A stretch of DNA of 6,921 nucleotides from an uncultured Erysipelotrichaceae bacterium (GTDB lineage Bacteria; Bacillota_I; Bacilli_A; RF39; UBA660), in assembly GCA_902797105.1 (NCBI GenBank), contig CADBRL010000046.1, forward strand, positions 1 to 6,921, written 5' to 3'. This document shows, piece after piece, positions 1 through 6,189 of the stretch. The position numbers and the translations under genes are program-made. Every line of letters starts with the position of its first letter. Positions within the stretch are counted from its first letter, which is position 1. The notes below the pieces were generated by a model that saw only the letters and a program-made list of their open reading frames with translations, was not told where the DNA came from and did not search any database.

Positions 1-1
1 A

Positions 2-385
2 ATGCAAAATATGAAAAGAAGAAATGAAGAAGAAATTAGTAAATTATGCAAATATGATGGAGAAAAATTAATTACTAAAATATTACCGATCGTAGATAAT
101 TTTGAAAGAGCTATTAACTTAGATGACAGAGATTTATCTGATGAAGTATCTAAATTCTTAAGTGGATTTAAGATGATATATACTAATTTAGTAAGTATAT
201 TACAAGAATTAGAAGTAAAAGAAATAGAATGTAAAGGACTAGAGTTCGATCCAAATAAGATGGAAGCAGTTCTTACAGATAGTGATAAAAACTTACCTAG
301 CAATGTGGTAATTGAAGTCTTACAAAAAGGTTACACTTATAAAGATAAAGTTATCAGAGTTGCGATGGTAAAAGTAAACGAATAA
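2..385 (+). CDS. grpE: GrpE nucleotide exchange factor, 5'-truncated by window edge
   Basis: This is the C-terminal 127 residues of GrpE, the cytoplasmic dimeric co-chaperone that releases ADP from DnaK. The first visible ATG (position 2) is almost certainly internal. The segment beginning QNMKRRNEEE matches the middle of the long N-terminal helix, where GrpE proteins usually read NxxKR, so roughly the first third of the gene lies left of the window. The next part (KILPIVDNFERAI) is the end of the helix and the four-helix-bundle region. The C-terminal beta domain carries the family signature: FDPNKMEAV, then 19 residues, then GYTYKDKVIRVAMVKV. The usual His of that signature is Met here, a substitution the family pattern allows. 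The gene precedes dnaK by 38 nt with no terminator between them, so the two are co-transcribed. Identity is secure. Any heat-shock promoter or CIRCE operator would lie upstream, outside the window. Confidence 0.95.
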   Translation: MQNMKRRNEEEISKLCKYDGEKLITKILPIVDNFERAINLDDRDLSDEVSKFLSGFKMIYTNLVSILQELEVKEIECKGLEFDPNKMEAVLTDSDKNLPSNVVIEVLQKGYTYKDKVIRVAMVKVNE

Positions 386-407
386 TTAAGCTCAAAAAAA
401 ATAAATG

Positions 408-413
408 AAAGGA
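408..413 (+). promoter_or_regulatory. Ribosome binding site of dnaK
   Basis: AAAGGA lies 10 nt before the dnaK ATG at 424. It supports that start. The nearer ATG at 414 is out of frame with dnaK. Confidence 0.7.
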
Positions 414-423
414 ATGATTAAAT

Positions 424-2244
424 ATGAGTAAAATTATAGGTATTGACTTAGGTACTACAAATTCATGTGTTGCAGTACTTGAAGGGGGAGAACCAAAGGT
501 TATAGCTAATGCTGAAGGAAATAGAACAACTCCTTCAGTAGTAGCATTTAAAGGAGATGAAGAATTAGTAGGTGAAGTTGCTAAAAGACAAGCCGTAACT
601 AATGTTAAAAATACGATTTCTTCAATAAAGAGAAAAATGGGTACTAGTGAAAAAGTAGAAGCTGGTGGAAAGAAATGGACTCCAGAAGAAATTAGTGCTA
701 AAATACTAGGAAAATTAAAGAAAGATGCCGAAAGCTATTTAGGAGAAAAAGTAACTAAAGCAGTTATTACAGTTCCAGCATACTTTAATGATGCAGAACG
801 TCAAGCTACTAAAAATGCTGGTAAGATTGCAGGCCTTGAAGTTGAACGTATTATAAACGAACCAACAGCTGCAGCACTTGCATATGGTCTTGATAAACAA
901 GATAAATTACAAACTATCTTAGTTTATGACTTAGGGGGTGGAACATTCGATGTTTCTATTCTTGAACTAGGTGATGGTGTATTTGAAGTTAAAGCAACTA
1001 GTGGTAATAATCGTCTAGGTGGAGATGACTTTGATGCTCGTGTTACTGATTATTTAGTATCAGAATTTAAGAAAGAACATGGCATTGATTTAAGTAAAGA
1101 TACTATGGCAATGCAAAGAATTAAAGATGCCGCTGAAAAAGCTAAGAAAGACTTATCAAGTATGACTACAACTCAAATTAGCTTACCATTCATTGCTCAA
1201 AATGATGAAGGACCAGTTCATATGGATATGACATTAACAAAAGCTAAATTTGAAGACTTGTGTCGTGATTTATTTGATTCAACGCTTGAACCAGTTAGAA
1301 AAGCATTAAAAGATGCTGGTATGACTGCTAAAGATATTAATAAAGTAATTCTAGTTGGTGGTTCATCACGTATTCCATATATTCAAGAACTTGTTAAAAA
1401 AGAACTTGGACAAGAACCTAATAAGAGTGTTAACCCAGATGAAGTAGTTGCTATGGGTGCTGCTATTCAAGGTGGTGTTTTAACTGGTGAAGTTGATGAT
1501 ATCGTTTTACTAGATGTTACACCTCTATCACTTGGTATTGAAACTCTAGGAAACGTTATGACAGTATTAATTCCAAGAAATACAACAATTCCAACAAGTA
1601 AATCTCAAGTATTCTCAACTGCTGTAGATAATCAACCTGCTGTAGATATTCATGTTTTACAAGGTGAAAGACCAATGGCTAGTGATAACAAGACACTTGG
1701 AAACTTCCAACTTACAAACTTACCTCCAGCAAGACGTGGAGTACCTCAAATTGAAGTTAAATTTGATATAGATGCTAATGGTATTGTTAATGTAACTGCT
1801 AAAGATTTAGGTACAAATAAAGAACAATCTATTACAATTACATCATCAACAAATCTATCTGATGAAGAAATTGATAAGATGATGAAAGAAGCTGAAGCTA
1901 ATAAAGAAGCTGACGAAAAGAGAAAACAAGAAGCTGAAGTAAGAAATAATGCAGATAGTATTGTATTTGCAACAGAAAAAGCTCTATCTGATTTAGGCGA
2001 TAAAATAACTGAAGATGATAAGAAAAATGCTGAAGAAAAACTAGAAGCTGCTAAGAAAGCTCTAGAAGGAACTGATATCGATGCTATAAAAAATACTAGC
2101 GAAGAACTTAATAAAGTTGCAATGGATTTAGCTCAAAAAGTATATGAACAAGCAGCTAAAGAAAATGCAAATAAAGAGAACAATACTAATAGTGGTAGTG
2201 ATGACCATGAAAAAGTTGAAGATGCCACATACGAAGAAAAATAA
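424..2244 (+). CDS. dnaK: Molecular chaperone DnaK (Hsp70)
   Basis: This is the ATP-dependent cytoplasmic chaperone that binds exposed hydrophobic segments of unfolded proteins, working with DnaJ and GrpE. It is 606 residues and full length. The actin-like ATPase domain covers about residues 1-358 and shows all three Hsp70 signatures: IGIDLGTTNS (5-14), VYDLGGGTFDVSIL (167-180) and ILVGGSSRIPYIQEL (from 309). The conserved interdomain linker VLLDVTPLSLGIET starts at 361. The beta-sandwich peptide-binding domain follows, then a helical lid rich in Glu and Lys. The tail, about 575-606, is disordered and Asn/Glu-rich, ending EDATYEEK. The insert of some 20 residues found near position 80 in proteobacterial DnaK is absent, as in Gram-positive bacteria. 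Codon choice suggests high expression: 7 of 17 arginines are CGT, whereas both arginines of tldE are AGA. The start is supported by its ribosome binding site and by homology at the extreme N-terminus. Confidence 0.98.
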   Translation: MSKIIGIDLGTTNSCVAVLEGGEPKVIANAEGNRTTPSVVAFKGDEELVGEVAKRQAVTNVKNTISSIKRKMGTSEKVEAGGKKWTPEEISAKILGKLKKDAESYLGEKVTKAVITVPAYFNDAERQATKNAGKIAGLEVERIINEPTAAALAYGLDKQDKLQTILVYDLGGGTFDVSILELGDGVFEVKATSGNNRLGGDDFDARVTDYLVSEFKKEHGIDLSKDTMAMQRIKDAAEKAKKDLSSMTTTQISLPFIAQNDEGPVHMDMTLTKAKFEDLCRDLFDSTLEPVRKALKDAGMTAKDINKVILVGGSSRIPYIQELVKKELGQEPNKSVNPDEVVAMGAAIQGGVLTGEVDDIVLLDVTPLSLGIETLGNVMTVLIPRNTTIPTSKSQVFSTAVDNQPAVDIHVLQGERPMASDNKTLGNFQLTNLPPARRGVPQIEVKFDIDANGIVNVTAKDLGTNKEQSITITSSTNLSDEEIDKMMKEAEANKEADEKRKQEAEVRNNADSIVFATEKALSDLGDKITEDDKKNAEEKLEAAKKALEGTDIDAIKNTSEELNKVAMDLAQKVYEQAAKENANKENNTNSGSDDHEKVEDATYEEK

Positions 2245-2260
2245 TTAAAAATTAATGGAT

Positions 2261-2287
2261 AAAAGAGAGCGTCTTAACTCTCTTTTT
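2261..2287 (+). terminator. Intergenic terminator-like hairpin / attenuator between dnaK and tldD
   Basis: A perfect 9-bp inverted repeat, AAAAGAGAG (2261-2269) and CTCTCTTTT (2278-2286), encloses an 8-nt loop. It ends in a run of five T, four of which are inside the stem. It lies in the 62-nt gap between the dnaK stop and the tldD start. The stem has only four G-C pairs and the T-run is short, so it is likely a leaky terminator or an RNA-stabilising 3' structure for dnaK rather than the operon end. No convincing promoter fits between it and tldD, so the downstream genes probably depend on read-through. This is inferred from sequence alone. Confidence 0.6.
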
Positions 2288-2295
2288 ACCCGTTT

Positions 2296-2302
2296 AAAGG
2301 AG
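2296..2302 (+). promoter_or_regulatory. Ribosome binding site of tldD
   Basis: AAAGGAG lies 4 nt before the tldD ATG at 2307. The spacing is a little short, but no better start is visible and the N-terminus fits the family. Confidence 0.65.
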
Positions 2303-2306
2303 AAAT

Positions 2307-3680
2307 ATGAAAAAGGATAGATTAGAAAACATCTTAGAAGCCATGCTATCAACTGGTGGTGACTTTGCAGAAATCTTCATGGAAAATAAAAAAACCACAG
2401 TATTTAATTATATTGATAGTAATCTAGATGGTTATAGTGTAAACTATTCAAATGGGCTTGGACTTAGACTTGCTAAAGATAATAATGTTTATTATGCTGC
2501 CACTAACGATTTTAGTAAGAAAAGTATTAATTCTATAATAAATACTTTAAAAAGTAATATTAAAGATAAAGTAGTGTATAATTATGTTTCTTTGAAAAGA
2601 TTAAAAAAATATAAAAATAATCATAAGACACATTATACAAATGATGATATTAAAGAATTATTTAATAATTTAGATAAGAAAATAAGAAGTAAAGATGAAA
2701 GAATAAATCAAGTAAATTTAACACTTCAAAATGTTAAACAAGATGTTACAATAGCGAGAGAAAATGGTTTATTTAAAAATGAAGAAAGAGAAAGAACAAG
2801 ACTTTATATTATCATAAGTTTTAAAGATGGCAATAAAGCATGTAATATTTCTTATTCTTTAGGTAAAACTACTAGTCTAGATTTACTTGATGAAATAAAA
2901 TTTGATGAAGTAATTAATGAACTTATTAAAGAAGGAACAGATAAGTTATATGCCTCTACATGTCCAGGTGGTGAAATGCCAGTTATAATTGAAAATGGTT
3001 TTGGGGGAGTAATATTCCATGAAGCTTGTGGTCATGCTATGGAAGCAACATCTGTTGCGGATGGAATATCAGTTTTAAGTCATGATTTAAACAAAAAAAT
3101 AGCAAGTGAGAAAGTTAGTATCATTGATGATGGAACATTATTTGATGAATGGGGAACAACTAAGATTGATGATGAAGGAAGAGAAACTAAAAAAAATGTA
3201 CTTATTGAAAATGGTGTTCTAAAAGGATATTTAATTGATGAAATAAACAATCGTAAGTTGAATATGAAACCAACAGGAAGTTCTAGAAGAGAAAGTTATA
3301 TATATGCTCCGACTTCTAGAATGAATAATACTTATCTTGAAAAAGGAACAGACACATTTGAAGACATGATTAAAGACATTAAATTAGGACTTTATGCTAA
3401 AAAAATGGGCGGAGGAAGTGTTTCACCAGAAACTGGAGATTTTAACTTTGCTTGTGATTTAGCATATATGATAAGAGATGGAAAACTTGCTGAATGTGTA
3501 AAATCTGCTAGTTTAATTGGTAATTGTAAGGATATACTTGCCAGTGTAGAAATGGTCGGAGATAACCTAGCACTTGGTCAAGGTATTTGTGGTTCTATCA
3601 GTGGATCCGTTCCAGTTAATGTTGGAATGCCACGTATAAAGGTAAGTCATATACTCGTCGGAGGTGAAAAAAGTGAATAA
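2307..3680 (+). CDS. tldD: TldD, catalytic subunit of the TldD/TldE metalloprotease
   Basis: This is the zinc-dependent peptidase subunit of the TldD/TldE complex, family U62 (PmbA/TldD). In E. coli the complex degrades unfolded peptides in the cytoplasm, including the CcdA antitoxin and the microcin B17 leader. The protein has 457 residues, close to the family length of about 460-480. The N-terminal domain covers about 15-80, the middle domain about 105-210 and the C-terminal domain from about 220. The active-site motif HEACGH is at 238-243 (HExxxH: two His ligands and the catalytic Glu). The expected third zinc ligand is Cys428 in GQGICGSISGSVPVNVG. Other conserved blocks are GGEMPVIIENGFGGVIF just before the motif, PTGSSRRESYIYAPTSRMNNTYL, and GGGSVSPETGDFNFACDLAY. 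All catalytic residues are present, so the enzyme should be active. There is no signal peptide or membrane segment. The gene overlaps tldE by 8 nt. Its position between dnaK and dnaJ is unusual; the substrate in this organism is unknown. Confidence 0.93.
   Translation: MKKDRLENILEAMLSTGGDFAEIFMENKKTTVFNYIDSNLDGYSVNYSNGLGLRLAKDNNVYYAATNDFSKKSINSIINTLKSNIKDKVVYNYVSLKRLKKYKNNHKTHYTNDDIKELFNNLDKKIRSKDERINQVNLTLQNVKQDVTIARENGLFKNEERERTRLYIIISFKDGNKACNISYSLGKTTSLDLLDEIKFDEVINELIKEGTDKLYASTCPGGEMPVIIENGFGGVIFHEACGHAMEATSVADGISVLSHDLNKKIASEKVSIIDDGTLFDEWGTTKIDDEGRETKKNVLIENGVLKGYLIDEINNRKLNMKPTGSSRRESYIYAPTSRMNNTYLEKGTDTFEDMIKDIKLGLYAKKMGGGSVSPETGDFNFACDLAYMIRDGKLAECVKSASLIGNCKDILASVEMVGDNLALGQGICGSISGSVPVNVGMPRIKVSHILVGGEKSE
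3660..3664 (+). promoter_or_regulatory. Ribosome binding site that decides the tldE start
   Basis: GGAGG lies inside the end of tldD. It is 8 nt before the GTG at 3673, an ideal spacing. It directly overlaps the alternative in-frame GTG at 3664, which therefore cannot be served by it. This argues for 3673 as the true start. Confidence 0.75.
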
Positions 3681-4938
3681 ATTAATTGAACTTGGTAAAA
3701 AACATAATATTGATATTGAAATATTTAAAGAAAAGAATAATTCTACAGATATAAGTACCTTAAATGATAAAGTGAAACTATTTCAAATAACTAATGTTAC
3801 AAGTTATATTATTAAAGCCATAAAGAATAATAGATGTGTTAAAATAGTTACAGAAAACATTAATGATGTAGAAGAAATTATTAATACTCTAGAAGAAATA
3901 TTTAATACAAGTGACAATAAAAATAGTAATAAATTATGTTCTGGTAATGTCAAAAATAAAGTAAAAGATTATGAAAAGATAGATAATACTAAAGTTAAAG
4001 AAGATTTATTATCACTTAATGAATTAAAAAATAAATATTCTTGTATTAAAACTGTTGAAGCTGAATTTTCTCATGCTGAAATTGGTAAGTTTATAACCAA
4101 TGAATTAAATAATTGTGATATGGAAGATGAAACATACTTTAATTCATATGGTGCATCAGTTACAGTAGAAAAAAATAATCAAACCAGAGTACTTTATATT
4201 GGGTTTTATACTAAAGAATATAACTTTGATGAATTTAAAGAATATTTACTAAAAAAATTAGATTACTTATTAATTAAACTAGATAGTACATCTGTTGAAA
4301 CAAAAAAATATAAAGTCCTTCTTGCAAATAATGTAGTTGCTAGCATTTTATCTACATTTAGTGCATCATTTCAAAGTAAAGGTATATATTTAAACGAGTC
4401 TGTATTATCAGATAAATTAAATAAGAAAATATTTAGTGATAAAATAACTATTATTGAAGATTCACCGAATGGAATACTTAATTCTAATTTTGATAGTGAA
4501 GGAACTTTAAAAAAGAAACAAGTTTTAGTAGATAAAGGTACATTTGTTAAAGAAATAAATAATATTGAATATGCTATAAAATTAGAAAAAGATGCAACTG
4601 GTAATGCAAATGGAGTTAATAATTTATATATTGAAAAAGGAAGTAAAACTTTTGATGAACTAGTTAAAGAACTTAATAATGGCATTATAATTGACGAAGC
4701 TTATGGTTTTCATGCCGGAGTTGATAAAAAAACTGGAAATATATCAGTTCAAGCTGAAGGTTTACTAGTTCAAAATGGTAAAATAACTAAAGGATTAAAT
4801 ATGATTATATTATCCACTAACTTTTTTGAAGTATTTACAAATGTAATTGAAGTTGGTAATGATTTGTCTAAATTTAGTTTAAGTGTAAGTACGCCTTCAC
4901 TACTTTTAGATAACATTACTATCGCGGGAAAGGAGTAA
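3673..4938 (+). CDS. tldE: TldE (PmbA), non-catalytic partner subunit of the TldD/TldE protease
   Basis: This is the second subunit of the TldD/TldE peptidase. In the characterised E. coli complex TldE lacks the zinc site but is needed for activity. With the GTG start at 3673 the protein is 421 residues, somewhat shorter than the roughly 450 of E. coli TldE. There is an in-frame GTG three codons upstream at 3664, but it sits on the ribosome binding site. No HExxxH motif is found: the equivalent region (about 217-243, LLANNVVASILSTFSASFQSKG) has no His or Glu pair. Family features in the C-terminal part are ATGNANGVNNLYIEKG (TGN at 309-311), GFHAGVDKKTGNISVQAEGLLVQNGK, and the ending EVGNDLSKF ... 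STPSLLLDNITIAGK. The N-terminal half is very rich in Asn, Lys and Ile, and diverged. The gene overlaps the tldD stop by 8 nt and ends 3 nt before dnaJ, so translation of tldD, tldE and dnaJ is probably coupled. Assignment as TldE rather than a second TldD rests on the missing metal motif and the neighbouring intact tldD. Confidence 0.9.
   Translation: MNKLIELGKKHNIDIEIFKEKNNSTDISTLNDKVKLFQITNVTSYIIKAIKNNRCVKIVTENINDVEEIINTLEEIFNTSDNKNSNKLCSGNVKNKVKDYEKIDNTKVKEDLLSLNELKNKYSCIKTVEAEFSHAEIGKFITNELNNCDMEDETYFNSYGASVTVEKNNQTRVLYIGFYTKEYNFDEFKEYLLKKLDYLLIKLDSTSVETKKYKVLLANNVVASILSTFSASFQSKGIYLNESVLSDKLNKKIFSDKITIIEDSPNGILNSNFDSEGTLKKKQVLVDKGTFVKEINNIEYAIKLEKDATGNANGVNNLYIEKGSKTFDELVKELNNGIIIDEAYGFHAGVDKKTGNISVQAEGLLVQNGKITKGLNMIILSTNFFEVFTNVIEVGNDLSKFSLSVSTPSLLLDNITIAGKE
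4929..4935 (+). promoter_or_regulatory. Ribosome binding site of dnaJ inside tldE
   Basis: AAAGGAG occupies the last sense codons of tldE, 6 nt before the dnaJ ATG at 4942. Ribosomes ending tldE at 4936-4938 would be placed to start dnaJ. Confidence 0.8.
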
Positions 4939-4941
4939 AAA

Positions 4942-6069
4942 ATGAATAAAAAAGATTATTATGAAGTCTTAGGAGTTAGCAAAACTGCTACAGATGAAGA
5001 AATAAAAAGAGCATTTAGAAAACTGGCTAAACAATATCACCCAGATATTAATAAAGAACCAGGTGCTGAAGAAAAATTTAAAGAAATCGGAGAAGCATAT
5101 GCTGTACTTTCGGATGCAAATAAAAGACGTCAATATGACCAATTTGGTCATGCTGCTTTTGAAAATGGTGGATCTGGTGGTGGTGCTGGTTTCCAAGGTT
5201 TCAACATGGGAGATATTGACTTAGAAGATATTCTTGGTGATCTTTTTGGTGGAGGTTTCCGTGGTTTTTCAGGATTCGGAGGATCTTCAAGAACATCATC
5301 TCGCCCATCTAAAGGTGAAGACATTCGTGTAGTTCTAAATCTAACATTTGAAGAAGCAGCCTTTGGTTGTGAAAAAGATGTTAAATTAAACATAACTAGT
5401 GAATGCTCAAGATGTAAAGGTAAAGGTGGATTTAACGAAAAAACATGTCGTACTTGCGGTGGAGCAGGTAAAGTTTTAGAACAATCCCAAACAATATTTG
5501 GTTATATGCAAACGCAAAAAACATGTCCAGATTGTAAAGGACGTGGTAAAACTTACGAAACAATATGTGATGAATGTCATGGTAAAGGTGTTGTAGAAAA
5601 AGTTAAAACTCTAACAGTTACTATTCCAGAAGGTGTAGATGAAGGATATCAATTAAGACTTTCTGGTAAAGGAAATGCTGGTTTAAATGGAGGACCAAAT
5701 GGTGACGTGTTCCTAGAATTTAAAATTAAAGAACATCCATTATTTGAAAGAGATGGTGCAGATATTTATCTTGAAGTACCAGTTACCATTACAGATGCCA
5801 CACTCGGATGCAAAAAGGAAATACCTACACTTTACGGAAATATTATACTTGAAATTAAAGCAGGAACTCAAAATTATACAAAGCTTAAAATCAAAGGTAA
5901 AGGCATTAAACTTCCTAATTCAATATCAAAAGGAAATATGTATGCTGTAGTAAATATAATTATTCCAACTAAACTTGATAGAAGACAAAAAACTTTGCTT
6001 CAAGATCTAGCTCAAACTGATCTAGAAGACTCACCAGAATTTAAGAACTTTAATAAATACATGAAATAA
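4942..6069 (+). CDS. dnaJ: Co-chaperone DnaJ (class A Hsp40)
   Basis: This is the J-protein that brings unfolded clients to DnaK and stimulates its ATPase. It has 375 residues, full length, with every class A domain. The J-domain (about 1-70) carries the essential HPD at 33-35, after YYEVLGVSK and before the YDQFGHAAF end. A Gly/Phe-rich linker follows at about 75-120. The zinc-finger region at 155-216 has four CxxCxGxG repeats: CSRCKGKG, CRTCGGAG, CPDCKGRG and CDECHGKG. The linker between the first two repeats is 6 residues, a little shorter than the 9 of E. coli DnaJ. Two C-terminal substrate-binding beta domains and a short tail ending NFNKYMK follow. The gene is 3 nt after tldE with its ribosome binding site inside tldE, and its stop codon forms part of the operon terminator. 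In many Bacillota prmA follows dnaJ; here an insertion-sequence gene does. Confidence 0.98.
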   Translation: MNKKDYYEVLGVSKTATDEEIKRAFRKLAKQYHPDINKEPGAEEKFKEIGEAYAVLSDANKRRQYDQFGHAAFENGGSGGGAGFQGFNMGDIDLEDILGDLFGGGFRGFSGFGGSSRTSSRPSKGEDIRVVLNLTFEEAAFGCEKDVKLNITSECSRCKGKGGFNEKTCRTCGGAGKVLEQSQTIFGYMQTQKTCPDCKGRGKTYETICDECHGKGVVEKVKTLTVTIPEGVDEGYQLRLSGKGNAGLNGGPNGDVFLEFKIKEHPLFERDGADIYLEVPVTITDATLGCKKEIPTLYGNIILEIKAGTQNYTKLKIKGKGIKLPNSISKGNMYAVVNIIIPTKLDRRQKTLLQDLAQTDLEDSPEFKNFNKYMK

Positions 6070-6095
6070 GGACTAAAAATAGTCTTTATTTTTTT
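6065..6095 (+). terminator. Intrinsic terminator of the grpE-dnaK-tldD-tldE-dnaJ operon
   Basis: An 11-bp stem, AATAAGGACTA (6065-6075) with TAGTCTTTATT (6080-6090), closes an AAAA loop. It contains one G-U pair and is followed by a T-run (6089-6095). The dnaJ stop codon TAA (6067-6069) lies within the left arm. This has the form of a strong Rho-independent terminator and marks the operon end. Confidence 0.88.
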
Positions 6096-6135
6096 ATATA
6101 CTAAGAAAGTTATCCAAATTTTGTAAAAATAAATC

Positions 6136-6156
6136 TTGATGTGTGGCCAAACGCAT
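6136..6156 (+). mobile_element. Candidate left end of the IS200/IS605-type element (TTGAT plus hairpin)
   Basis: TTGAT (6136-6140) is the target and TAM sequence known for ISDra2 of the IS605 group. It is followed immediately by an imperfect hairpin, ATGTGT (6139-6144) with ACGCAT (6151-6156), one G-T pair and a 6-nt loop. Subterminal hairpins just inside the cleavage site are typical of this family. If right, the element begins at about 6141, outside the dnaJ operon. A five-base match occurs often by chance in AT-rich DNA and the right end is not in the window, so this is only a candidate. Confidence 0.35.
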
Positions 6157-6164
6157 GATATAAT
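6136..6164 (+). promoter_or_regulatory. Vegetative-type promoter of tnpB with extended -10
   Basis: The -35 box is TTGATG (6136-6141, four of six consensus bases). A 17-nt spacer follows, then a perfect TATAAT -10 box (6159-6164) preceded by TG at 6156-6157, which makes an extended -10. Transcription would start near 6171, about 20 nt before the tnpB ATG. The promoter overlaps the candidate IS left-end hairpin. Confidence 0.7.
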
Positions 6165-6174
6165 TATATTATCT

Positions 6175-6181
6175 AAGGGGG
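6175..6181 (+). promoter_or_regulatory. Ribosome binding site of tnpB
   Basis: AAGGGGG lies 8 nt before the ATG at 6190 and supports that start. The leader between the predicted transcription start and the ATG is short. Confidence 0.65.
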
Positions 6182-6189
6182 CTAGTTTT

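Noticed and set aside
386..423. Possible CIRCE heat-shock operator in the grpE-dnaK gap
   Set aside because: No TTAGCACTC/GAGTGCTAA inverted repeat is present here or in the dnaK-tldD gap. If HrcA control exists, its operator is upstream of the window.
4371..4685. Antisense open frame opposite tldE (104 codons)
   Set aside because: It lies wholly inside a well-supported gene, has no ribosome binding site that I could see, and its protein is a low-complexity Ser/Leu/Phe sequence expected from the reverse of AT-rich coding DNA. The same applies to antisense frames opposite dnaJ and tnpB and to the short alternative frame within dnaJ (5744-5950).
2307..4938. A RiPP (microcin-like) biosynthesis locus around tldD/tldE
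   Set aside because: No small precursor gene, cyclodehydratase, radical SAM enzyme or exporter is present; the neighbours are chaperones only.
5404..5589. Cys-rich repeats in dnaJ as a separate repeat element
   Set aside because: These are the four normal CxxCxGxG zinc-binding repeats of class A DnaJ, not a DNA repeat or CRISPR array.
6144..6149. TGGCCA palindrome upstream of tnpB as an operator
   Set aside because: A six-base palindrome is too short to support a binding site. It is better explained as part of the hairpin loop region.
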